NCBI GenBank assembly: GCA_951812725.1
Contig: OX638330.1
Span: 806,001-870,000 of the forward strand
Length of the DNA stretch: 64,000 bases
Source of the DNA: an uncultured Caldilineaceae bacterium
GTDB lineage: Bacteria; Chloroflexota; Anaerolineae; Caldilineales; Caldilineaceae
Direction: 5' to 3'
Position 1 is the stretch's first letter. The number at the start of each line of letters is the position of its first letter. The notes beneath the pieces were generated by a model. The model worked only from the letters and a program-made list of their open reading frames with translations, was not told where the DNA came from and did not search any database. Below are positions 57,295 to 64,000 of the stretch, piece by piece. The position numbers and the translations under genes were made by a program.

Positions 57295-58020
57295 ATGAAA
57301 CGAATCGACTTTGAATACTACTGGACAGAGCAGCAACCGGTAAACGGTCAAATCTATGGCGTCAAGGAGATTTTGGAGGACGCCGATCTGGGGGGCATTG
57401 ACCTGGTCGTGCTGATAGCCGGCCCTATCGAACGGCCCAACAATAGCGGACTGGCCGAATTTGTGAAAAGTGAGCCGCGTCTCATCGGCTGCTGTCAAAT
57501 CAACCCACTGTATGGTCAGGCTGCGGTAGACGAGTTGGAAACGGCGGCCACCCAGTGGGACATGCCCATCCTGAAACTCATGTCGGTTGCCTGCAACTAT
57601 CCGATCTATGGGCAGGAGCCGCTGCCAGTGTTGGACAAAGCACGGGAACTCGGGCTTCTCGTGAACATCCATTCCGGCGCCCGCCTCAGCACGCCGGCTC
57701 AGGTTGGACTGGTGGCTGCCCGCTATCCGGATCTGTCCATCATCATGGAACACATGGGGTACCGTGACGGGGTGGGTGAGGCCATAGAGGTGGCCAAAGT
57801 TTTTCCCAACGTCCATCTCGGCACGAACACGGTTGCTGAACCTTTGATGATCCAACAAGCAGTTCAGGAAATTGGCGCAGAACGGGTCTGTTTTGCTTCG
57901 AATGGCCCTGGGGTTCCGATGGATTTCGCCGTGGAGTCGATTCGTCGGCTCAACCTTGGCGAGGAGGCCGAAGGCCTGGTACTTGGCGGCAACCTCGCCC
58001 GCCTGCTGGGTGTCGAGTAA
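57295..58020 (+). CDS. Amidohydrolase-related TIM-barrel protein
   Basis: This is a 241-residue protein. The pattern of the amidohydrolase-2 fold is visible: LVNIHSGAR (metal-type His), IIMEHMGYRDG and a final VCFASNGPGVPM with LVLGGNLARLLG, the usual closing motif of this family. The N-terminal HxH metal motif of typical members is not seen, so activity may be altered or the true start lies elsewhere. The ATG follows AAGGAGG. The GH127-like gene follows 14 bp later in the same unit. Confidence 0.75.
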   Translation: MKRIDFEYYWTEQQPVNGQIYGVKEILEDADLGGIDLVVLIAGPIERPNNSGLAEFVKSEPRLIGCCQINPLYGQAAVDELETAATQWDMPILKLMSVACNYPIYGQEPLPVLDKARELGLLVNIHSGARLSTPAQVGLVAARYPDLSIIMEHMGYRDGVGEAIEVAKVFPNVHLGTNTVAEPLMIQQAVQEIGAERVCFASNGPGVPMDFAVESIRRLNLGEEAEGLVLGGNLARLLGVE

Positions 58021-58034
58021 GGAGAGGTGTACCG

Positions 58035-60215
58035 ATGATTTTAGCTCGATACCGACAGATTTCGCCGCGCAAGGAGTTGAAGGACATCCTGACGCGCTCG
58101 GTAGATCACTTAGTGAGGATGCCCCAGGATAGGTTATTCCGCGATTTTCATGTCGATACGGATGGGTGGGCTTATGGCGGCGACTTCGTGGGCCGCTGGC
58201 TTGACGGGATGGCGCACTATCATCGCATGCCTCAATTCAGGGGGTTGGACAGTGGGATAATGGAAGTGGTCGAACGGTTGATCGACTTCCAATCTTCAAA
58301 CGGTTTCTTCGGCCGGAACTACATTCAGGCCGAGTACACCGGCACGTTGCAAATCGCGAATGCGCTTCTGCAAACTTACCGCACCCTTGGCAATGAATCC
58401 GCTTTAAAGGCCGCGACGCGAGCCGTGGAATTCTTTATGACCCATGTCTCCCCGGTCCACGGAGCTGAAGCTCGTCCCAAGCCGGACACGACCTATATTC
58501 CCCCCGAACTGGGCCGTTCCCGGACACGCCCCGATACCTTGGTACCCATGAACCAGGGCTACCGCTGGTTCTTCTCACTGGATGTCTTTCCCCGCTACTA
58601 TCACATGACAGAAGACCAACGCGCGTTAGACTATGCGCGGGCAGTCTTTGAGCAGGTTGAGGTTTTGAGGCCGTGCGACGACTTCGCCGGCATCACAGGC
58701 AACTTCCACGTTCTGATCCACGTCTATCGCGGCTTGTTGGCGCTGTGGGAATGCACAGGCGATGACGACATCCTGCAAAAAGCGATCTCGTTCTGGCAGT
58801 GGATCCGTGACACCAAAGCGCACGTCTCCGGCGGCGTGCAAGAGTGGCTCATTGCCGGCGAACGGTTCGGCCAGCCATCCACGGAGGACCGAGACGAACT
58901 GTTCTTCAGCGGCGAGAAGGAAGGGCGAGACAAGATCGACGAAACATGCACCGTCTCGGACTGGATGATGCTCAGCTTTGAATTGTACCGGGCGACCGGC
59001 GAGAGTGGCTACCTGGATATGGCAGAGCACATCTTTTTCAACCACCAGCTGTTCGACTTCGCCGCCAACGGCGGCTGGTGTGGCCATCGCAGTTTGTGGG
59101 GCGACGCTGGTTGTGTGTGGGACTTCTGCTGTTCGCATCACGGCCCGCGCTGCCTGGTGGATGCGCTCCGTTATGCGCTGACAGCTGAGGACAACACGGC
59201 AACGGTGAATCTGTATGTGCCGCTGGAAACGCAAGTCAGCACTTCCGACGGCACGGCCCACCTGATTATCGAACCGGCATCCGACATGAGCGCGGCACTG
59301 ATCACCTGCGGTCCGGCAACCGAGGGCGAATTCGCCCTGTGTCTCCGTTGCCCGCCCTGGAGCGAGGAGATCGCGGTCGAGTCTGGGCAGCTGCAAGACG
59401 ATGGCAGCATGAAGATAGACCGCCGTTGGCAGCCAGGCATGGCGGTACACGTACAGTTCAAATCGCGTCGCGGCCTGGACATTCGCAGCCGCGGCGCCGG
59501 CATCACCATCGGCTCCCTGGGCAATCCTGTGGGCGCAGTCCGCTCGGGTCCCTGGGTGTATGGGCTGCGCGACGAGAGCCTGGGCGATTTCGGGCTTCGT
59601 CCCGTGTCGGTGGGGGTGGACGGTGGGCAGGCGGACGGCGCGGCTCGTACCTTACTGAGCCTGCCTGCCAACGCGGACAGACTGATCGCCGTCCACTCCA
59701 ACGCTGCCCTGTCACCTGGGTCTGCTGGACTTGCTTTCCAGATCTTCGTGGATGAAGAACTGGTTTACGAGAGCGGAACGTACAAGGCAATGAGCTTTAG
59801 TAACTTTATCGAAGTTCCGTTAAACGGTGCCAGGACGGTTGCGTTGGAGATTCGGGCGCCTGGCAGCGACGTTCCGCTGGCGTTGGGGCGCTGGCGCGAT
59901 GTGCGCATTATTACCAGCGACGGCAACATCACCTTTTTGGATCGCGCTATCGAGGAGGGCGGGGGAAGTGCGGCACTGCGGGACGTCTATTTCGACCGCG
60001 ATGGGCCAGCAATCCAATCGCTTGCCGACGGCAGTGTGCAGGCTGTGGTCTATGATCGTGCCGGTCAGGACAGGACGGTCCAAATGGAGCCTCTGCCGGC
60101 GATGAGCAATGAATTGGAGGACCCTGACTACGATCAGACCGGTATTGGCGCAGCGCATCTGAAGCCGGCCCCCTTCCGCGTCTGGTTGCCGATCCGTTCC
60201 CAGCCTGTCGTGTAG
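58035..60215 (+). CDS. GH127-like beta-L-arabinofuranosidase family protein (DUF1680)
   Basis: This 726-residue protein has an alpha/alpha-barrel catalytic domain (about 1-420) and C-terminal beta-sandwich domains. GH127 enzymes use a Glu and a zinc-bound Cys set: here DETCTVSD (E303, C305) and DFCCSHHG (C365, C366) occupy those places. Substrates in the family are beta-L-arabinofuranosides, but many DUF1680 proteins are uncharacterised. There is no signal peptide, so it is probably cytoplasmic. It is coupled to the amidohydrolase-type gene, starting after GGAGAGG. Confidence 0.83.
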   Translation: MILARYRQISPRKELKDILTRSVDHLVRMPQDRLFRDFHVDTDGWAYGGDFVGRWLDGMAHYHRMPQFRGLDSGIMEVVERLIDFQSSNGFFGRNYIQAEYTGTLQIANALLQTYRTLGNESALKAATRAVEFFMTHVSPVHGAEARPKPDTTYIPPELGRSRTRPDTLVPMNQGYRWFFSLDVFPRYYHMTEDQRALDYARAVFEQVEVLRPCDDFAGITGNFHVLIHVYRGLLALWECTGDDDILQKAISFWQWIRDTKAHVSGGVQEWLIAGERFGQPSTEDRDELFFSGEKEGRDKIDETCTVSDWMMLSFELYRATGESGYLDMAEHIFFNHQLFDFAANGGWCGHRSLWGDAGCVWDFCCSHHGPRCLVDALRYALTAEDNTATVNLYVPLETQVSTSDGTAHLIIEPASDMSAALITCGPATEGEFALCLRCPPWSEEIAVESGQLQDDGSMKIDRRWQPGMAVHVQFKSRRGLDIRSRGAGITIGSLGNPVGAVRSGPWVYGLRDESLGDFGLRPVSVGVDGGQADGAARTLLSLPANADRLIAVHSNAALSPGSAGLAFQIFVDEELVYESGTYKAMSFSNFIEVPLNGARTVALEIRAPGSDVPLALGRWRDVRIITSDGNITFLDRAIEEGGGSAALRDVYFDRDGPAIQSLADGSVQAVVYDRAGQDRTVQMEPLPAMSNELEDPDYDQTGIGAAHLKPAPFRVWLPIRSQPVV

Positions 60216-60259
60216 CCGAGCGTTCCATGGGATGAATAGAGGAGGTGAGTAAGACGGAG

Positions 60260-60552
60260 GTAACTACTCAGCCGCAACTGATTCGCAACCCTGGACGAGG
60301 CGAGCAAAGGTGTTTTTCTCCCCTCATTGTTGTATTTTGGGCGGTCGGCCGCAAGCGGCCTCCCTTGTGCAGGGGCTGCGCCCCCGCAACGCCCCCCTCC
60401 AAAACCATCGCTCACCGACCGTGTGTGCTCATTCCAGCAGTGCCGCTCCACTAACGTGGCTGCCGCCAACCGAATACGCAATCATATAGCCTGAATGGCA
60501 GTGGGGATAAAGGGTTGGTCAAGACAGGCACTGTATATGGCTTGGTAGTTAC
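60260..60552 (-). mobile_element. MITE-like element, copy 6 (subfamily B, inverted)
   Basis: This 293-bp element has ends GTAACTACTCAGCCGCA and TGGCTTGGTAGTTAC. The flanking octamers AGACGGAG (60252-60259) and GGACAGAG (60553-60560) match at 6 of 8 positions, a decayed target-site duplication. The second core hairpin is GGCCGC-AA-GCGGCC (60347-60360) instead of GGGCC-TTC-GGCCC (the same plus-strand reading as in copy 4), so the sequence changed on both arms while pairing was kept. Confidence 0.87.
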
Positions 60553-60759
60553 GGACAGAGAAAGAAAAACGATAGACAGTGTAGCCCATAGGCAAGGCAT
60601 ATTCTGGTTCTGATACTCGGTGAGGAGGAAGGTCAATGTGTATCGCAAAGGCCACTCATCGATATTCGACAAATGTCGCAGCGATCCTGACCCCAATCAC
60701 CACGGCGCGGTCAGACTGTGCCACCACACCACAAGTCGCCGCAGCACCCCGTGAGGTCA

Positions 60760-61346
60760 AGGTCGTCGAATAGAATGAGGCCGTCAAGGAAGTCGAGAAT
60801 ATCGAAACGCCTGCGCCAGGACTAGTGAAGGAATAGGCGGATGCATCGGCCGTCCAGGACCTTACCACCACATGGACGCGCAAATGGCCGCCGTCTTCCC
60901 CGCTAAATGCCGGCGGTGAGCACGAGACCTGGACCCATGTGCTTTACCAACTCTGCTTCAACCTGAACGAAGATCTCGGCCTGATGCCCGGCTACCGCCA
61001 AAGTTTCGAGGGCAACAAGAATCACACCAGCCAAACGGTCACGCTTGTTGAAGATGCCATCTGGTCCGGTGGCACGCCTATCTCGGCGCAGTGGTCGCTG
61101 ACTGGTACAAATACATCACCAAACCAATAGCAGATCCCTGCAAGAGAGACTGCAAGAAGTGATTGGTTCGTTCAAAGGGGTCAAGTCGGCCCAGTATGGC
61201 GATGCGGAAGAAATTAGGGGAATCGTAGTGATTGAAGAGCATACGCTGCGCTTCGATCTGGAGCAACTCAACCTCCGCTTCCCATACCATCTGGCGACCA
61301 GGTGGGCCGGCGTGCGCCAGAATCAGTTCGCGTCGTCATCCGGATG
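60760..61346 (+). pseudogene. Decayed gene of unknown function
   Basis: Several protein-like pieces follow each other in different frames: EVENIETPAPGLVKE, then after a TAG, GGEHETWTHVLYQLCFN through SFEGNKNHTSQTVTLVEDAIWSG. VADWYKYITKPIADP follows, and finally LQEVIGSFKGVKSAQ through EEHTLRFDLEQLNLRFPYHLA. Stops and at least one shift interrupt it. The family is not recognised. The end overlaps the deaminase gene on the other strand by about 25 bp. Confidence 0.45.
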
Positions 61347-61817
61347 ACCCGGACCGACACGCGTCCGCTCTGACGGTCGGGGCGCCGGCATCTGGACCAG
61401 CGAAACGCCCGCCTCACGCAGAAAGCGTCGACTGTTTTCGTCCGGATATGGACCGGCGTAAACCACCCGCTCGATTCCAGCATTGATGATCATCTTGGCG
61501 CAAGTGATGCATGGTTGGTGCGTTACATAGATCTCGCTGCCGGCTGTACCAACGCCGTGCAAAGCTGCTTGAATGATGGCGTTTTGCTCAGCGTGCAGAG
61601 GACGTAAGCAGTGGCCGTCTATGATCAGATGCCCGACGTCATCGCAGTGGGGCAGACCGGTGGGGGCGCCGTTATAGCCGGTCGTCAGAATGCGCTTGTC
61701 GCGGACGATTACCGCGCCAACATGTGCTCGATCGCAGGTACTGCGCGCTGCCACTGTGAAGGCGATTTGAAGGAAATATTCATCCCAGGATGGGCGAGTC
61801 GATTGCGGTGAGGTCAT
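61323..61817 (-). CDS. dCMP deaminase-like cytidine/deoxycytidylate deaminase
   Basis: This 164-residue zinc-dependent deaminase has the HAEQN motif (zinc His and catalytic Glu) and PCITC (two zinc Cys), with [13 protein letters not shown] and the [11 protein letters not shown]-terminal region typical of ComEB/dCMP deaminases. It would convert dCMP to dUMP for thymidylate synthesis. The start is placed at 61817 where homologues begin ([10 protein letters not shown]); no strong ribosome-binding site is visible. Confidence 0.87.
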   Translation of the reverse strand: MTSPQSTRPSWDEYFLQIAFTVAARSTCDRAHVGAVIVRDKRILTTGYNGAPTGLPHCDDVGHLIIDGHCLRPLHAEQNAIIQAALHGVGTAGSEIYVTHQPCITCAKMIINAGIERVVYAGPYPDENSRRFLREAGVSLVQMPAPRPSERTRVGPGHPDDDAN

Positions 61818-61850
61818 GCGCGGCGTTGTACTCTTTAGCCCTGTGCCCAA

Positions 61851-62630
61851 TCAATCCAGGCGGCGGGTCGTTCCCATGGGGATATTAACGTGTCCATTGG
61901 GGGCCGGACTGGGAGGAGACTGGAGAGGCTGGGCCGGCTGCGGTTGCTGGTTCCGGGGCGGCTCTTCCTTTTTGGCCTGCCTGTCATGTAGAAGGTCCGC
62001 CAGAATGCGGTGTGTATCTTCTTCCGTAGGCGAAGCCAGTATTACCGTCTCTTGAATCGTGCGTTCGCGGCTGAATCGCCCGCGCTTGGGAATGTGAATT
62101 TCGTGTTCGACTGCCAGGCAAGTCTGTGTCGTGCGCCCGAATCTGACAGTTCCATAGCGAATATTGCGGACCGCTTTCGGGAAGAAGAAGACATACCACA
62201 TCCCAACATCCTTTTCCGGCCACTCTGCCATCAGAAAACGTTTGGGTTGCACCAGACAGATAACAGCATGCTCCCGGGTCGCGAATGTGCGGAAGTATCC
62301 CTGTAACCAGGTAAATCGTTCGCTCTTTTCCTCGACAGTGAAATAGCCGCTGGCGTGGATGGGAACGCTGTCCGACGGCTCCATTGGCTGCGGCGTGACC
62401 GCCGGCGTCGGCGCCTCGAGAAACTGTACATAGTCCCGGCTGTGCCAGTGGCGTCGCAGCCAGATGAAGGCTATAAGGAGAGCAAGGCAAAGTCCTGCCG
62501 TAAAGAAGCGGCCTGGAATCAGCCCGATTGCGCCCAAAGCGCCGACAACCAGAATCAGGCCGTCTATCCAGCGGACAATCGGCGCACCGGCCAGCATCAT
62601 GCGGTCGAGGTGATAGATAAGGCGGGACAC
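61851..62630 (-). CDS. Hypothetical membrane protein
   Basis: This 259-residue protein has two adjacent hydrophobic segments (about 23-40 and 44-60, LILVVGALGAIGLIPG and FFTAGLCLALLIAFIWL), a cytoplasmic-type domain and a Pro/Gln-rich disordered tail (AKKEEPPRNQQPQPAQP, about 218-250). No family recognised. It lies between ftsH and the deaminase gene on the minus strand. Confidence 0.7.
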   Translation of the reverse strand: MSRLIYHLDRMMLAGAPIVRWIDGLILVVGALGAIGLIPGRFFTAGLCLALLIAFIWLRRHWHSRDYVQFLEAPTPAVTPQPMEPSDSVPIHASGYFTVEEKSERFTWLQGYFRTFATREHAVICLVQPKRFLMAEWPEKDVGMWYVFFFPKAVRNIRYGTVRFGRTTQTCLAVEHEIHIPKRGRFSRERTIQETVILASPTEEDTHRILADLLHDRQAKKEEPPRNQQPQPAQPLQSPPSPAPNGHVNIPMGTTRRLD

Positions 62631-62685
62631 GGTTCGGTCAGGGCCTGCGGTCAGTTGGAAAGGGCCAGTGGATATTGTGAGAAGA

Positions 62686-62705
62686 CCCCGCCCTGCGGGG
62701 CGGGG
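62686..62705 (-). terminator. GC-rich hairpin downstream of ftsH
   Basis: CCCCGCCC (62686-62693) and GGGCGGGG (62698-62705) form an 8-bp stem over a 4-nt loop. It begins about 50 bp after the ftsH stop in the direction of transcription. The following tract is only moderately T-rich (TCTTCTC), so it may be a weak terminator. Confidence 0.55.
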
Positions 62706-62755
62706 CCAGGCAAATTCATCGATCTGATTTCATAGTCGCGGGCATGATGCGCCTC

Positions 62756-64000
62756 TCAGGCAGGGGCCGGCAAAGTTCCCCCGCTCAAGTCCAACCCCTG
62801 GTCGCGGCTATCTTCCTCACGAGGGCGCTCGCTGCCGTCCTGTTTCGAGGTAGGTGTGCCGCTGGTCTGTCTCTCTTCCACACCGTCTACCGACTGGAAC
62901 GGATCTTCGCCCCGCATAATCGCCTGGAACTCCGAGGCATGCAACGTCTCATGCTCCAGCAGAGCCGCCGCCACGGCGTCGAGGCGGTCCTCATAGGACG
63001 TCAGAATCTCATGGCAGCGGCGATGGGCCTCGTCTACCAGCATGCGCACCTCTTGGTCGATCTCCTGCGCCACCCGGTCGCTGTAATTGCGCGTTTCAGC
63101 GATGCCCCGGCCGAGGAAAACCATCTCCTCGCGTTCCCCGTATTGGACGGGGCCCAGCGCGTCGCTCATACCCCACTGGGTAATCATCATCCGGGCCATG
63201 TTTGTCACTCGCTCCAGATCGTTGCTGGCCCCGGTGGTAATATCTTCAAAGCGGATTTCCTCTGCTACTCGACCGCCCAAAAGTGCTGCCAGTTCATCAC
63301 GAAACTTGTCTCTTGTGCTCAGGTTCGATTCTTCTTCCGGTAGAGGCATCGTGTAGCCGCCGGCCATGCCCCGCGGAACGATGGTGACCTTATGCACCGG
63401 GTCGTGCATGGGCAGGACGTGCATCGCCACTGCGTGACCCGCTTCATGATAGGCGATAATCTCCTTTTCCTTAGGAGACATGACGCGGCTGCGGCGTTCT
63501 GGGCCGGCAATGACCCGCTCGATGGCTTCCTGGAACTCGGCGAGGCCGATCGAGCGTCGATTGCGGCGGGCCGCCAGAATCGCAGCCTCATTTACCAGGT
63601 TCTCTATATCAGCGCCGACGAAACCGGGCGTCTGTTTGGCAACGACTTCCAGATCGATGTCGGTCGCCAGCGGTTTGCCCTTCACATGGACATCCAGTAT
63701 CTGGCGCCGACCCTTAACATCCGGCGAATCCATCATCACCCGACGGTCGAAACGGCCGGGCCGCAGCAGCGCGGGGTCCAGGATGTCCGGCCTGTTGGTC
63801 GCAGCGATGATGATGATATTGACATCCGTGTCGAAGCCGTCCATTTCGACCAGAATCTGATTGAGAGTCTGCTCGCGTTCATCGTGAGAGCCGCCCAGTC
63901 CCGCGCCGCGATGGCGGCCGACCGCGTCGATCTCGTCGATGAAAATAATGCACGGGGAGTTCTTCTTGGCCTGTTCGAACAGGTCTCGCACACGGCTGGC
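62756..64000 (-). CDS. ftsH: ATP-dependent zinc metalloprotease FtsH, 3' part
   Basis: The window holds the last about 414 residues; the N-terminus, membrane segments and Walker A lie beyond the right edge. The AAA part shows [18 protein letters not shown] (Walker B), [21 protein letters not shown] (SRH). The protease part has the zinc motif HEAGHAV and the third ligand region. The C-terminal about 50 residues are a charged, disordered tail. FtsH is a membrane hexamer that degrades misfolded membrane proteins and regulators. Confidence 0.95.
   Translation of the reverse strand, partial: ASRVRDLFEQAKKNSPCIIFIDEIDAVGRHRGAGLGGSHDEREQTLNQILVEMDGFDTDVNIIIIAATNRPDILDPALLRPGRFDRRVMMDSPDVKGRRQILDVHVKGKPLATDIDLEVVAKQTPGFVGADIENLVNEAAILAARRNRRSIGLAEFQEAIERVIAGPERRSRVMSPKEKEIIAYHEAGHAVAMHVLPMHDPVHKVTIVPRGMAGGYTMPLPEEESNLSTRDKFRDELAALLGGRVAEEIRFEDITTGASNDLERVTNMARMMITQWGMSDALGPVQYGEREEMVFLGRGIAETRNYSDRVAQEIDQEVRMLVDEAHRRCHEILTSYEDRLDAVAAALLEHETLHASEFQAIMRGEDPFQSVDGVEERQTSGTPTSKQDGSERPREEDSRDQGLDLSGGTLPAPA

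Noticed and set aside
15334..60552. CRISPR array as an explanation for the recurring GC-rich block
   Set aside because: Copies are thousands of bases apart, are in both orientations and carry terminal inverted repeats and target duplications, unlike spacer-separated repeats.

Overview
The window (about 57% GC by eye, compact, Shine-Dalgarno-led genes, many 1-8 nt gene overlaps) looks like a chromosomal segment of a free-living or host-associated bacterium of the phylum Chloroflexota, most likely a Caldilinea-like Anaerolineae. This is an inference from gene content: fused aroK-aroB, ferredoxin-like-domain DAHP synthases, SelB, an EndoQ-type PHP nuclease fused to a UvrD helicase, and abundant PhyH, DegT, enolase-superfamily, aldo/keto reductase and sugar-ABC genes. 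No rRNA, tRNA, CRISPR array or prophage was seen.

Layout. 1-15 kb is an accessory metabolic region: the tail of an MlrC-type M81 metallopeptidase, a DegT aminotransferase, a PhyH dioxygenase, a frameshifted protein kinase, a sugar ABC importer (binding protein and two permeases), an aquaporin, PlsC, an aldo/keto reductase, two GT4 glycosyltransferases, a VOC protein and a mandelate-racemase-type enzyme. 16-20 kb carries a coiled-coil protein coupled to selB and a second aldo/keto reductase. 20-25 kb (minus strand) is a translationally coupled set: Uma2 nuclease, nitroreductase, and an EndoQ-like PHP nuclease fused to a UvrD/Rep helicase.

27-56 kb holds nearly the whole pathway to Phe, Tyr and Trp. 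On the plus strand: aroH, two pheA copies, two DAHP synthases, tyrA, aroA, aroE, trpB, trpA. On the minus strand: trpE, trpS, trpG, an APH-family kinase, trpD, trpC, a DUF554 protein, trpF, aroC, aroKB, aroQ. The plus cluster is preceded by a consensus-like promoter, an aromatic-rich leader peptide and a perfect intrinsic terminator, which together look like ribosome-mediated attenuation. The minus cluster is preceded by a consensus promoter and a T-box leader with a UGG (Trp) specifier, a UGGC acceptor-binding bulge and a terminator. The two halves of the pathway thus appear to use two different attenuation devices. A PucR-type regulator and small membrane or hypothetical genes lie between them.

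56-64 kb contains a decayed TnpB (IS200/IS605-type) fragment, an amidohydrolase and GH127-like hydrolase pair, a decayed gene of unknown function, a dCMP-deaminase-like enzyme, a membrane protein and the 3' part of ftsH.

The clearest unnamed element is a MITE-like family of about 285-293 bp: six copies (five complete, one truncated), with about 17-bp terminal inverted repeats (GTAACTACTMAGCCRCA), a strongly structured GC-rich core, two subfamilies, and 8-bp target-site duplications that are exact at four copies and 6 of 8 at a fifth. No transposase that could mobilise it is visible here.
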